Of a DNA stretch of 64,000 nt, positions 35,978 through 45,589 are shown in pieces. The notes beneath the pieces were generated by a model that saw nothing but the letters and a program-made list of their open reading frames with translations, made no database searches and was not told the DNA's origin. The DNA is from WLMZ01 sp031367435. Its GTDB lineage: Bacteria > Actinomycetota > Acidimicrobiia > Acidimicrobiales > Ilumatobacteraceae. Numbering within the stretch: the first letter of the stretch is position 1; each line of letters begins with the position of its first letter. Where the stretch lies: NCBI GenBank assembly GCA_031367435.1, contig JANLPV010000166.1, positions 1 to 64,000 of the forward strand, read 5' to 3'. A program made the position numbers and the translations under genes.

Positions 35978-36399
35978 TCGTAGTGGCGGGTATCGCATTG
36001 GTGCTCCAGCGCCGACGCCAACTCGATCCACCTACGCAGAATCAGTGGCAGGCGCCAGCCCAACTCGACCGGGCCGACTTTCCTGATGCGCGCTGTGACT
36101 GGGTCGTGATCACATTCACGTCAGCGTCGTGTCATACCTGTGCCGATGTGAAGCGCAAAGCCGCTGTGCTGTCGAGTCGGGATGTGAGTGTGCTCGACGT
36201 CGAATTCAACGTGTCACGCGAACTGCACGAGCGCTACAACATCGACGCGGTGCCGACCTTGGTGATCGCTGACCGCGAGGGCGTAGTACGCGCCAGTTTC
36301 CTCGGTCCGGTGACAGCAACGGATTTGTGGGCGGCGTGCGCCGAAGCTCGTGAGCCGGGAAGTTCTCCTGAGCCGCAGCTAGGCCACGAACACCATTGA
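35938..36399 (+). CDS. Membrane-anchored thioredoxin-like protein
   Basis: A 153-aa protein: a short N-terminal span (MQFFIATVLVVVVAGIALVL), a linker, and a thioredoxin fold with the redox motif SASCHTCADVKRK (C-x2-C), the cis-Pro region DAVPTLVIADREG, and a terminal helix. The CHTC pair is unlike the CGPC of thioredoxin. A His-containing tail ends in GHEHH. The location of the domain is probably cytoplasmic or extracytoplasmic depending on topology, which is not certain. Starts at 35938 (other ATG at 35947; GTG at 35923) and overlaps the DUF5719 gene by 40 bp. Confidence 0.78.
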   Translation: MWTMQFFIATVLVVVVAGIALVLQRRRQLDPPTQNQWQAPAQLDRADFPDARCDWVVITFTSASCHTCADVKRKAAVLSSRDVSVLDVEFNVSRELHERYNIDAVPTLVIADREGVVRASFLGPVTATDLWAACAEAREPGSSPEPQLGHEHH

Positions 36400-36439
36400 T
36401 CGTCGCCAGCGGGCCTCTTGAGAGCCTGCTGCTGCTGCT

Positions 36440-38416
36440 TTACTCTTGGATATCACCCGGTGCCGCAGTCGCCGATTCGAGGTCGCTGATCCGAGTTGGT
36501 TCGCCGAGACCCTGCTGCACCAATCGAGCAACTTCGGGTCCGTCGATGGTCTCGTGCTCGAGGAGCGCCTCGGCGACGAGATCGAGGCCAACGCGGTGCT
36601 TCATCAGTAACTCGCGTGCGCGATCCTGCTGGAAATGCAGCATGGTCGAGATCTCCTCATCGAGGATTCGTGCTGTCTGATCGCTGTACTCGCGACCACT
36701 GCTCATGAGATCTTCGCCGAGGAACACGTGCTGTTGGCTACCCCACGCCATCGGTCCAATACGCTCGCTCATACCCCACTCACGCACCATGTGGCGGGCG
36801 ATGTTGGTGGACTGTTCGAGATCATTCGCGGCACCGCTATTGAGATGACCGAAGACGATCATTTCGGCGACGCGCCCGCCCATTGCCTTGCAGATGGTGT
36901 CTTCGAAGTATTCGCGAGAATACGTGTGGCGTTCTTGGGGAAGGCTCCATGTGACGCCAAGGGCCATACCCCGCGGCAGGATCGTGACTTTGTGCAACGG
37001 GTCGCCGTGGGGGAGCACGGTGGCCAAGATTGCATGACCACCTTCGTGGTACGCAGTCGCCCGCTTCTCCTCGGGTGAGAGGACCATGCTCTCGCGGAGC
37101 GCTCCGAGTACAACCCGATCACGGGCGTTTTCGAAGTCGATGCGCTCGATTTCCTTGGAACCGCGGCGAACTGCGACGAGCGCGGCCTCGTTGACGAGGT
37201 TGGCGAGATCGGCACCGCTCATGCCCGGGGTTGCCTTGGCCATCACATCGAGGTCGACGTCGGCACCGATGCGCTTGTCTCGGCTGTGTACCCGAAGGAT
37301 CGCAAGCCGTTCTTCGGCCTCGGGGAGCGGCACCACGATCTGTCGGTCGAAACGGCCTGGACGTAGCAAGGCTGGATCCAAGATGTCGGGACGGTTGGTA
37401 GCCGCGAGAATGACGATGCCTTCGCTGGTTTCAAAGCCATCCATTTCGGACAACATCTGGTTGAGCGTTTGCTCACGCTCATCGTGGCCACCGCCGAGGC
37501 CGGCGCCGCGCTTGCGACCGATGGAGTCGAGTTCATCGATGAAGATGATGGCCCGACCCATCTTGCGCGCTTGCTGAAAGAGATCGCGGACTCGGCTGGC
37601 ACCGACCCCAACGAACATTTCCATGAAGTCGCTGCCGGTGACCGACAAGAAGCCGACGCCCGCTTCACCAGCCACGGCGCGTGCAAACAGCGTTTTGCCG
37701 GTTCCGGGAGGGCCGACGAGCAACATGCCTTTGGGAACGCGAGCGCCGATTTCGCGGAAGCGCTCGGGCATGCGCAGAAAGTCGACAACTTCTCTGATTT
37801 CTTGCTTCACGCCGTCGTAGCCGGCGATGTCGGCAAAAGTTGTCGAGGGCTTATCGGCCGAGTAGGTCTTGGCGCGACTGCGCCCAACGGACATGACGTT
37901 GCCCATCTGTCCCGCTGCTCGACGTTGCATCCAGATGAGAAAACCGATGATGAGCGCGAACGGCAACAGCAGCGTGAGCAGCCCGGCCCACCAGTTGTTG
38001 TCCGGTGCCTTGTAGTCATAGATGATGCCGCTCTTATCGAAGCGAGCAATGACGCCATCGGTGATCTGGGTATCGGCCGTGGTCGTGAACTTGCCGCCCG
38101 GCTTTCCAGCGGCGTCTTTGAATTCGCCGCTGATGGCGCGGCTGCCGTTGTCGATCGTGATCTGCTTCACGGTGCCGTTGTCGACCTGCGTGAGGAATTC
38201 GCTCCACTTGAGTTTTTCGGCGTTCGTTGTTGGCCAGAATCGGGTGGCGGCCAACGCACCAACAACGACCAACACGAGCAGCGCAATGCTCCACTTCGGC
38301 AAGCCAGGGGGAGGCGTTTTGCGGCCTTGACCCTGAGGTGTGGGGGCATGAGGTCCACGCCCACCCGATCCGCGTCCGGCGGGGGGCGGCGGTGGTGGCG
38401 GGGGCAAGTTGCTCAT
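36440..38416 (-). CDS. ftsH: ATP-dependent zinc metalloprotease FtsH
   Basis: Membrane-bound AAA+ protease for misfolded or regulated proteins. The 658-aa protein has a Pro-rich N-terminus (eight consecutive prolines from residue 5), two spans (about 43-59 and 143-162), Walker A GPPGTGKT (235-242), Walker B IIFIDELDS (290-298), the SRH region with arginine fingers, and the zinc site HEGGH (457-461). The C-terminal tail is shorter than in mycobacterial FtsH. It converges on the thioredoxin-like gene with a 40-bp gap and no strong terminator. Confidence 0.96.
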   Translation of the reverse strand: MSNLPPPPPPPPAGRGSGGRGPHAPTPQGQGRKTPPPGLPKWSIALLVLVVVGALAATRFWPTTNAEKLKWSEFLTQVDNGTVKQITIDNGSRAISGEFKDAAGKPGGKFTTTADTQITDGVIARFDKSGIIYDYKAPDNNWWAGLLTLLLPFALIIGFLIWMQRRAAGQMGNVMSVGRSRAKTYSADKPSTTFADIAGYDGVKQEIREVVDFLRMPERFREIGARVPKGMLLVGPPGTGKTLFARAVAGEAGVGFLSVTGSDFMEMFVGVGASRVRDLFQQARKMGRAIIFIDELDSIGRKRGAGLGGGHDEREQTLNQMLSEMDGFETSEGIVILAATNRPDILDPALLRPGRFDRQIVVPLPEAEERLAILRVHSRDKRIGADVDLDVMAKATPGMSGADLANLVNEAALVAVRRGSKEIERIDFENARDRVVLGALRESMVLSPEEKRATAYHEGGHAILATVLPHGDPLHKVTILPRGMALGVTWSLPQERHTYSREYFEDTICKAMGGRVAEMIVFGHLNSGAANDLEQSTNIARHMVREWGMSERIGPMAWGSQQHVFLGEDLMSSGREYSDQTARILDEEISTMLHFQQDRARELLMKHRVGLDLVAEALLEHETIDGPEVARLVQQGLGEPTRISDLESATAAPGDIQE

Positions 38417-38469
38417 TGGTCCATGCTACGTGCAATCCCGCGGTGCGAAACCGTCAGGTCGACAGTTCG

Positions 38470-38509
38470 ATCGACCAGACCCAAGCCATATCGACCAGAC
38501 CCAAGCCAT
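38470..38509. repeat. Exact tandem duplication of a 20-bp unit
   Basis: Two identical copies of ATCGACCAGACCCAAGCCAT between divergent ftsH and the DUF3499 gene. The intervening DNA (38417-38582) shows no gene. Confidence 0.9.
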
Positions 38510-38568
38510 GTAGCACCACATGGCGAACGTCTTCTGGCGCGCGATCCACCACCCACGTTGTTCCGTCG

Positions 38569-38574
38569 TATATT
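38569..38574 (+). promoter_or_regulatory. -10 box for leaderless DUF3499 mRNA
   Basis: TATATT, 8 nt before the GTG at 38583, with no ribosome site between. Confidence 0.5.
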
Positions 38575-38582
38575 TTCAGTCC

Positions 38583-38807
38583 GTGCAGCGCCAGTGTTCT
38601 CGGTCAGGATGTGCCGAACCAGCCGTCGTTACCCTCACCTATCAATACGCGCGTTCGGCCGTATGGCTTGATGACCTCACGCCAGAACGCGATCCGCACG
38701 CCTACGACCTGTGTCATCGCCACGGTGCCCGGCTGTCGGTGCCACACGGTTGGCGTTTGGAAGACCGGCGTTCGCGTAGCGAGCTCGCGTTCGCCGCGGC
38801 CGGCTGA
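38583..38807 (+). CDS. DUF3499 family small protein
   Basis: A 74-aa actinobacterial protein of unknown function, with the four conserved Cys/His residues expected of a zinc-ribbon-like fold: CSRSGCAEPAVVTLTYQYA, then DPHAYDLCHRHGARLSVPHGW. Other members show the same pairing (C-x4-C and C-x2-H). The GTG at 38583 fits homologues; the upstream ATG at 38520 adds an unlikely 21-residue head. In mycobacteria the gene sits next to manB and cofD homologues. Confidence 0.8.
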   Translation: MQRQCSRSGCAEPAVVTLTYQYARSAVWLDDLTPERDPHAYDLCHRHGARLSVPHGWRLEDRRSRSELAFAAAG

Positions 38808-38862
38808 ATTACCGCACGCGTACGAGCACCAGCGCGCCATCACCTCCCGCTACGGTGAAACC

Positions 38863-39618
38863 GTGTCACGCCGATCACCCACTCATCGCGCTGATGCTTC
38901 GCAGCTTTCCTCTCCCGTTCCGCAGCGAACTGAGATCGCGCTCGGTCTCGCTGCGCTGACCTGGATGGTTGGCTGGGTTGGCGGAAACATCGCTGGCAGT
39001 TTGGTGTTAGTTGCCTCGGGCGACGCAAAGATTCCGGCTTCGGAGCGACCCGTGTGGCTGAGTGCGGGCCTGGCGTTCGCGTTGTGGACGCCCCAGCTTG
39101 CGGCGCTGCTCGTCGCCAGTCGCGCCTTTGCCTCGGGTCGACCCTTGGTCGACTATTCGCTACGTTTCGCTCCTCGGGACCTGCTTGGAATTCCGATCGG
39201 AGTGCTGAGTCAACTCGTTCTGCTGCGCGCCCTGTACTGGCCGCTGCAGCGAGCGTGGCCCGACACGTTTGGCAACAGCGAACTCGAACGAAACGCCCGC
39301 GAACTCTACGACCGCGCCCACGGGTTGTGGATTGTGGTGTTGGTGTTTGTCGTGGTCGTAGGGGCCCCCATTGTCGAAGAGCTCGTCTATCGCGGTCTGC
39401 TGCAAGGTGCGGCACGGCGCACACTCAACGACGTGCTCGCCGTAGTTGTGGTCGCCGCTTTCTTTACCGTGATCCACTTTCGACCTGTGGAGTATCCGGG
39501 TCTGTTCCTCTTCGGTCTGGTGCTCGGCTCCTGCGCGTGGGCGACTAACCGGCTTGGTATGGGAATCGTGGCGCACATGTCGTTCAACGCCACGGCGCTC
39601 ATCTTGGTGGCTCGATGA
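38863..39618 (+). CDS. CPBP-family intramembrane glutamic/metallo-protease
   Basis: A 251-aa polytopic protein with about seven spans. The signature motifs of the CPBP (Abi/CAAX) family are seen: EELVYRGLLQGAARR (EE-x3-R), FTVIHFRP (second His motif) and MGIVAHMSFNATA (third His motif). The family includes CAAX-type prenyl proteases and bacteriocin-immunity proteins; the substrate here is unknown. GTG start at 38863. Confidence 0.88.
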   Translation: MSRRSPTHRADASQLSSPVPQRTEIALGLAALTWMVGWVGGNIAGSLVLVASGDAKIPASERPVWLSAGLAFALWTPQLAALLVASRAFASGRPLVDYSLRFAPRDLLGIPIGVLSQLVLLRALYWPLQRAWPDTFGNSELERNARELYDRAHGLWIVVLVFVVVVGAPIVEELVYRGLLQGAARRTLNDVLAVVVVAAFFTVIHFRPVEYPGLFLFGLVLGSCAWATNRLGMGIVAHMSFNATALILVAR

Positions 39619-39688
39619 TTCCTCTCTCGACAAGTGCGCGGGCGTCTGACGTGAGTTCTCGGTCCCGAGGTGCGAGAATGCTGCCCGC

Positions 39689-42391
39689 ATGACGGAACCT
39701 TTCGATCCCGCCGAGTCCGACCCGTATCTGTTCGATCCGGCTGATTCCGTCGACATCGATGCCGACGCGTTCGATTCCGACTTCTCGTACGGATTCGCGA
39801 TGCCCACGTTTGCTGAGCCCCAGGCTGGGCAGTCCAATGACAAAGGCCCACGCGCATTCACGCGTCGTGTCGGCAAAGTCCTTGTGCGCCGTCCGCTCGA
39901 CTGGATCGATGCACCGTGGACCTTCGAGCGTGTGGTGCGCGCGTTGACAGCATTCGTGTTCTTGTTGGTCGCTGGCATCATCACGCTCAACGTGGTCCAT
40001 TGGGATCTGATTACAACGGGCAACACCCCTACAGGCGGAGATATGGGCGCTCACGTAATGGGGCCCGCCTACCTGCGCGATCACCTGCTGTCGAATTTCC
40101 GGCTCACCGGATGGAACCCATATTGGTACGACGGCTTTCCGATGTACCGCTTCTATATGGTGATTCCCGCGTTGATGATCGTTGCGGTCAACGTGATCCT
40201 GCCGTACGGCATCGCCTTCAAGATCATCGCCGTGGCCGGCATCATGTCGCTGCCGGCGTGCTGCTGGGCCTTCGGTCGTTTGGCCCGGTTCATCTTCCCC
40301 ATTCCCGAACTCTTTGCGCTCGCTGGTGTGGTGTTCTTACTCGATGAGAGCTTCAGCATCTATGGCGGCAACGTCAAGAGCACCATGGCTGGGGAGTTCT
40401 CGTTCAGCATTGCGTTGTCGTTTGCGATACTTGGGCTCGGCCTGTTCGCCCGGGGTCTCGAAACGGGCAAGCTTCGCGGACGAACGGCGGTGGTGCTCGC
40501 GTTAGCGGTGCTGTGCCACGGCATCGTCGCGATCTTCGTCGTGATCGCAGTACTTCTGATGTGGCTGATCTGGCTCGACAAGCAGCGGCTCGTGTATGGA
40601 CTCACGGTGTTGATTCCCGCCGCATTACTCACCGCGTTCTGGATGATTCCATTCATACGCGGCACGGCGTATATGACAGACATGAAGTACGGCAAGCGCC
40701 CGGAGGGAGCGGACGACTCGTACTGGAAGATGTTCTTCAACCTCGACGTCACCTTCGACCGCATCATCTTCGTGCTTGCAGTTGTCGGTCTGATCGGATC
40801 GGTCGTGCGCAGACAGCGCACAGGCACGTGGCTCGGTGTGTGCCTGATCGCGCTTGCCGTCTTGACGCGACTGGCTGAGAACTCGCTGCCAATCATCGGG
40901 CTGCTCTGGAACCCGCGCGTGCTGCCGTTCATTTATCTGCTGCGTTACCTGCTGATGATGGTGGGTGTCGCTGAGGTCGCACGTGGCGTTGTCACGTTGT
41001 TCAACTATGCGCGCATCGGTCGAGCGCTCATGCTCGAACGACGCGAAGGCCACGCCGGATCCGCCGTAGCGCTTCCAACGGCGCGCTCGTACGCGGTTGG
41101 CGGCGCAGTGACGGCATTGCTCACGCTCGTGGTCGTCGGCACAATCCTGTCCGTTGAGTTCGAAGTGAATTGGTGGGGTGCCGGGCGGAGCAACGGCCGT
41201 TACGCGCTCACGCTCGGTGCCGACGACGGCGAACATCTCGTGCTCTATCAGAAGCGCAGCACGAATGGACGCGGGCTTTCTGACAGTTGGTCGCGCTACA
41301 ACTTTACGGGTTACGAATCGAAGAGCGCGTACGGCGAATACCGGGGTGTCGTGCTCGCGATGCAAGGCATCGGCAAGGATCCAAAACACGGGTGTGGCCG
41401 CGCGCTCTGGGAGAACAACGGCGAGAACGGTAAGTACGGCACAACGATGGCGCTCATGCTGTTGCCGCATTGGACCGACGGTTGCATCGATAGCAGCGAG
41501 GGGCTGTTCTTCGAGGCCTCAGGTACCACGCCGTATCACTTCCTCGCCGCGGCTGCGATGTCGGCCAACAGTTCGAACCCCGTACGCCAATTGCGCTACG
41601 TCAACAACGATCCGTCGATCGGCGTGCCGCATCTACAGAAGCTGGGCATCCGCTACTACATGGCATGGACCGAGAAGGCAGTGGTCAAAGCGGAAACGCA
41701 AGCCGGTCTCACGTTGATCAAGCAAAGTGGTCCGTGGCACATCTATGAGGTCGCCGACGCCAATATGGTGGTGCCGCTGACCGTGCAGCCAGTGGTCGTC
41801 AAAGAACGACCGGGCGATCAGCGCGAACGTTGGCTCGAACTCGGGTCGAGCTGGTTCCAGAACCCGAATGATTGGGCGGCGATGCCAGCGGCCGATGGTC
41901 CGTCGAGTTGGCAGCACATCACCTCGGCAATCGATCAGAGTCGAGTCGCTGCGAATCAGGTGGCGATCCTCAAGCCGGTCGAGAAGATCAAGCCCGTCGC
42001 GTTGGACCCGATCAAGGTCTCTAACGTCAAGATCGGTAACGAGTCGGTGACCTTCGATGTCGACAAGATTGGCGTTCCTGTACTGGTGAAGGTGAGCTAC
42101 TTCCCGAACTGGGAGGTCGAAGGCGCTCAAGGGCCATACCGCATCGCTCCGAACCTGATGGTGGTGATCCCGACCTCCAAGCATGTTCAGATGAACTTTG
42201 CCCGGACCTTCACCGACTACTTCGCGTACGGCTTGGCGCTGCTCGGTGTCGTGCTGCTGTTCGTATTCCGCAAATTCGTGCCGATCGACTACCGGTCTGC
42301 GCACCCGCACGCTGCGCCGCCACTTCCAGAGCCTGCTGGGCTGACGTCGCTCGACCTCGATTACGTGGACGAAGCCGCGCTGCGCCGATAG
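39689..42391 (+). CDS. Large polytopic membrane protein, PTPS-related/GT-C-like domain
   Basis: The 900-aa protein has an acidic N-terminal cytoplasmic segment (residues 1-80), then about 12 spans (85-510). The first outer loop carries GGDMGAHVMGPAYLRD and WNPYWYDGFPMYRFY, typical of the PTPS-related/GT-C-like membrane family where an acidic pair binds a lipid-phosphate sugar. A large extracytoplasmic domain (about 510-860) and a final span near 855 follow. A sugar-transferase role is inferred. manB follows after 14 bp; both may act in the same mannose-dependent pathway. Confidence 0.78.
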   Translation: MTEPFDPAESDPYLFDPADSVDIDADAFDSDFSYGFAMPTFAEPQAGQSNDKGPRAFTRRVGKVLVRRPLDWIDAPWTFERVVRALTAFVFLLVAGIITLNVVHWDLITTGNTPTGGDMGAHVMGPAYLRDHLLSNFRLTGWNPYWYDGFPMYRFYMVIPALMIVAVNVILPYGIAFKIIAVAGIMSLPACCWAFGRLARFIFPIPELFALAGVVFLLDESFSIYGGNVKSTMAGEFSFSIALSFAILGLGLFARGLETGKLRGRTAVVLALAVLCHGIVAIFVVIAVLLMWLIWLDKQRLVYGLTVLIPAALLTAFWMIPFIRGTAYMTDMKYGKRPEGADDSYWKMFFNLDVTFDRIIFVLAVVGLIGSVVRRQRTGTWLGVCLIALAVLTRLAENSLPIIGLLWNPRVLPFIYLLRYLLMMVGVAEVARGVVTLFNYARIGRALMLERREGHAGSAVALPTARSYAVGGAVTALLTLVVVGTILSVEFEVNWWGAGRSNGRYALTLGADDGEHLVLYQKRSTNGRGLSDSWSRYNFTGYESKSAYGEYRGVVLAMQGIGKDPKHGCGRALWENNGENGKYGTTMALMLLPHWTDGCIDSSEGLFFEASGTTPYHFLAAAAMSANSSNPVRQLRYVNNDPSIGVPHLQKLGIRYYMAWTEKAVVKAETQAGLTLIKQSGPWHIYEVADANMVVPLTVQPVVVKERPGDQRERWLELGSSWFQNPNDWAAMPAADGPSSWQHITSAIDQSRVAANQVAILKPVEKIKPVALDPIKVSNVKIGNESVTFDVDKIGVPVLVKVSYFPNWEVEGAQGPYRIAPNLMVVIPTSKHVQMNFARTFTDYFAYGLALLGVVLLFVFRKFVPIDYRSAHPHAAPPLPEPAGLTSLDLDYVDEAALRR

Positions 42392-42405
42392 CGTGCCACC
42401 CTGAC

Positions 42406-43785
42406 ATGCCCACTTCTGACACACAACGCACGGCGCAACTTGACGCCATCGTGAAGGCCTATGACATTCGGGGCACGGTGCCAGATCAACTCGATGCCGA
42501 GGTCGCGCACGCTCTCGGCGTTGCATTCGCGAACTTCACGCAGGCACCACACATCGTCGTTGCCCAAGACATGCGCCCGTCGGGCCCCGAACTTGTCGAC
42601 GCATTCGCCCGCGGCGTCATGGAACAAGGCATCGATGTCGTTCTGCTCGGCCTTGCATCCACCGACTTGCTGTACTTTGCGGCAGGTCGACTCGATGCAC
42701 CGGGTGCGATGTTCACCGCGTCTCATAACCCCGCTCAATACAACGGCATCAAGCTGTGTTTGTCAGGGGCTCGTCCCGTCGGTGCCGATACCGGACTCGT
42801 GGAGATCAAGGCCGTTGCGCAGGCGGTGCTCGATGGCCACGGTCCACTACCGGCTGCGCGGCCCGGCCGAGCCACGCAACGCGATCTCATGTCATCGTTC
42901 GTCGATCACGTCATCTCGTTCATCGATCCAACTCAATTGCGTCCGCTGCGTGTTGTCGCCGACACGGCAAACGGCATGGGTGGACTCGTCGTTCCAGCAG
43001 TCTTCGAGCGTCTGGCCATCATCGATCTCGAGATCATGTACGGCGAACTCGATGGCACCTTTCCGAACCATCCAGCCGATCCGCTGCAGCCGGCCAATCA
43101 GCGCGATTTGCAGGCGCGAGTCGTATCGGGCGGCTTCGATGTCGGGCTCGCGTTCGACGGCGACGCTGATCGGGTCTTTGTCGTCGATGAACAAGGTCGC
43201 GGTATCAGCGGATCAACGACCACGGCGATTCTGGCCACCAGTGTGTTACGCAAGCATCCTGGGGCAACGATCTTGCATAACCTCATCTGTTCGCGCGCCG
43301 TCCCCGAGGTCATCCGCGAGCATGGTGGGGTCCCGATTCGAACCAAGGTCGGTCACTCGTTCATCAAGCAGATCATGGCCGAAACCGGTGCCGTTTTCGG
43401 TGGCGAGCATTCGGCTCACTATTACTTCCTCGAGAATTACCGTGCGGACAGTGGGTTGATTGCGTCGATGCTCGTGCTCGACGAACTGAGCCGTGTGCAA
43501 CAAGATCTGTCTGTCGTGCGCAAGCCGTTTGAGCGCTACTCGTCCAGCGGCGAAATCAACACGCAGGTATCCGACGCTGACGCCGTGCTGAATATGGTTG
43601 CCGCCCACTTCTCGTCGTCGGATCAAGATCGTCTCGACGGCCTCACGGTCGATTGCGGGCCATGGTGGTTCAACCTGCGTCCGTCCAACACCGAACCGTT
43701 GCTGCGCCTCAATCTCGAAGCACCTAACCGTGACGAATGCGATCAGCACGTCGCCGAGCTACTCGCGCTGATCACAAGCGCCTAA
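42406..43785 (+). CDS. manB: Phosphomannomutase/phosphoglucomutase
   Basis: Interconverts hexose-6- and hexose-1-phosphates, most likely mannose for GDP-mannose. The 459-aa protein has the phosphoserine loop FTASHNPAQYNGIK, the metal loop FDGDADRVFVVD, the sugar loop GEHSAHYYFLENY, and the phosphate site RPSNTEPLLRL. Length is standard. It is followed by a Trm112 gene after 18 bp. Preference for mannose over glucose is inferred from the gene order. Confidence 0.92.
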   Translation: MPTSDTQRTAQLDAIVKAYDIRGTVPDQLDAEVAHALGVAFANFTQAPHIVVAQDMRPSGPELVDAFARGVMEQGIDVVLLGLASTDLLYFAAGRLDAPGAMFTASHNPAQYNGIKLCLSGARPVGADTGLVEIKAVAQAVLDGHGPLPAARPGRATQRDLMSSFVDHVISFIDPTQLRPLRVVADTANGMGGLVVPAVFERLAIIDLEIMYGELDGTFPNHPADPLQPANQRDLQARVVSGGFDVGLAFDGDADRVFVVDEQGRGISGSTTTAILATSVLRKHPGATILHNLICSRAVPEVIREHGGVPIRTKVGHSFIKQIMAETGAVFGGEHSAHYYFLENYRADSGLIASMLVLDELSRVQQDLSVVRKPFERYSSSGEINTQVSDADAVLNMVAAHFSSSDQDRLDGLTVDCGPWWFNLRPSNTEPLLRLNLEAPNRDECDQHVAELLALITSA

Positions 43786-43803
43786 CTGAAAGGCCCGACC
43801 GCC

Positions 43804-44040
43804 ATGGCTCTCGACCAACGCCTCCTCGAAATTCTTGCGTGTCCTCAAGATAAGGGCCCGCTGTTCTACCTCGCCGACGAAGGTGCTTTGTATAACCCGC
43901 GTCTGCATCTGCGCTACGACGTTCGCGACGACATCCCGGTGATGCTGATCGACGAGGCAGATCACGTGAGCGATGACGAAGACGTACGCATCATGGCTGT
44001 GGTGAAGGCCCAACATCTTGCCCCAACGTTTGCCGTCTGA
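43804..44040 (+). CDS. Trm112 family small protein
   Basis: A 78-aa protein of the Trm112/UPF0434 type: LDQRLLEILACPQDKGPL near the N-terminus, LRYDVRDDIPVMLIDEA, then an unconserved tail. Only one of the expected N-terminal cysteines is present (ACPQDK), so zinc binding may be lost. Homologues next to manB are frequent in actinobacteria and often activate methyltransferases. GTG or AAAGGCC ribosome site precedes the ATG. Confidence 0.8.
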   Translation: MALDQRLLEILACPQDKGPLFYLADEGALYNPRLHLRYDVRDDIPVMLIDEADHVSDDEDVRIMAVVKAQHLAPTFAV

Positions 44041-44122
44041 GTCCGACGCGACTGGCGCGCTAAGGGTTCGGCACGCCTCCGGTACAGTCGTGTCGCAGGG
44101 GGTCCAGACAAGGAGTTCTCGA

Positions 44123-45520
44123 ATGCGCAACAGCAGCCGACAGAGATCACTGGTCACGCTTGGCGCTCTCGCTTCGATCATCGTTGGTTCACTGGTGTCG
44201 ATCGGGGCGGCGGGTCCTTCCGTAATCGCTGCGGCTGCAGGGCTTGGTGCTGGTGGCGAATACCATCCGCTCACTCCCGTGCGCATCTACGACACGCGCG
44301 ATATCGCGATCAATCCTGTGGTTGCACCGTTGCTCACCAGTCCCACTGGCGTCACTGCCGACGTACAGATCCTCGGCCGGGGAGGCATTCCGGATCTGGC
44401 ATCCGACGTGCTTGCGGTGGTGCTGAACATTACGGTCACCTCGCCCACGCACAGCGGGTATCTGCAGGCATACCCCAGCGGGGCGGGCGCGGGTATTTCC
44501 AGCATCGTCAACTTCGCGCCGGGTCAAACCGTGCCGAACCTCACCGTTGCCACGATTGGCGCCGATGGCAAGCTCACCCTTCGCTTGCAGACCGTCGCGG
44601 TCGGCAGCGCCGATGTCGTCATTGATGTTTTCGGTTGGTTCTCCACGAGCACGTACCAATTCAATGGTGCACGCCTGATGCCCGTTGGTCCGGCGCGTAT
44701 CTGGGATACGCGTGAGTCCTCGTTCAACGGCACGGGCCAACCGATCGGTCAGGCCAAATACATCACCGTGCCGATTCGTGGTGCCGATTCGCAGCTGCCG
44801 TCACTCATCGACGTCGTGCCAGACAGCCCCGACGTCGTTGGCGTCGTGCTGAATGTCACCGGCATCAACACTGAGCCGAACAACGTGCCCACCTTCGTCA
44901 GCGTGCTGCCCGAAAATCCCGTCGGCAAGGTGACGACATCAAATCTCAACCTCGCACAAAACGAGATCAAGGCCAACCTGGTGGTCGTGCCGGTCACCAA
45001 CCTCGACGGTGCCATTCGTGTCTACAACAACGGCGGTGCCGCGCACGTAGCTATCGACGTCGTTGGCTACATGCGCGCCAACGTTGTCGACACTGTTCAT
45101 CCTCGCCTCGGTCGGGTCATCCCGCTGAGCTCGCCGTTCCGGGCGTTCGACACGCGTGAGCCTTCCTTCGGTAACGCCCAACTCGGACCCGGACAGGCTG
45201 AGGCATGGAGCTTCCGTCAGTTCACATCGTCGGTCACGCTCGGCGGACAACCGGTTGGCAACCAAGTTGCACTGCTCGGCAACCTCACCGGCACCGCACT
45301 GACCCGAGTGTTTCCCAATCAGGCGGTTTCTACGTTCTTCACGGTGTATCCCGGTGATGTGGCGCGACCGTTCTCGAGCAACCTCAACGTCAGCGAGGGT
45401 GTGAACGTACCGAACATGGCTGTCGTGAAGCTCGGCGCCAACGGTGAAATTCGGGCGTTCAACAACGCCGGATATATCCACTACCTGTTCGACGCATCAG
45501 CGGTCGTGCTGGGCGACTGA
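44123..45520 (+). CDS. Secreted protein made of three VDTR-type beta repeats
   Basis: A 465-aa exported protein. Signal peptide at residues 1-38 (MRNSSRQRSLVTLGALASII...). The remainder is three repeats of about 135 aa: TPVRIYDTRD to VVIDVFGWF, GPARIWDTRE to AIDVVGYM, and PFRAFDTRE to LFDASAVVL. Conserved positions are DTR, VVLNVTxT, YP, NLN and a terminal aromatic. These match the C-terminal repeats of the SpoIID protein at 27919. No enzyme domain, so a surface adhesin or scaffold is inferred. ATG at 44123 follows AAGGAG. Confidence 0.85.
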   Translation: MRNSSRQRSLVTLGALASIIVGSLVSIGAAGPSVIAAAAGLGAGGEYHPLTPVRIYDTRDIAINPVVAPLLTSPTGVTADVQILGRGGIPDLASDVLAVVLNITVTSPTHSGYLQAYPSGAGAGISSIVNFAPGQTVPNLTVATIGADGKLTLRLQTVAVGSADVVIDVFGWFSTSTYQFNGARLMPVGPARIWDTRESSFNGTGQPIGQAKYITVPIRGADSQLPSLIDVVPDSPDVVGVVLNVTGINTEPNNVPTFVSVLPENPVGKVTTSNLNLAQNEIKANLVVVPVTNLDGAIRVYNNGGAAHVAIDVVGYMRANVVDTVHPRLGRVIPLSSPFRAFDTREPSFGNAQLGPGQAEAWSFRQFTSSVTLGGQPVGNQVALLGNLTGTALTRVFPNQAVSTFFTVYPGDVARPFSSNLNVSEGVNVPNMAVVKLGANGEIRAFNNAGYIHYLFDASAVVLGD

Positions 45521-45589
45521 GCCCCTAGACTGACCACTAACGCGGGCTGACACCAATACGGCGCCAGCAGGCCCCGGCCCGAGATCAAC

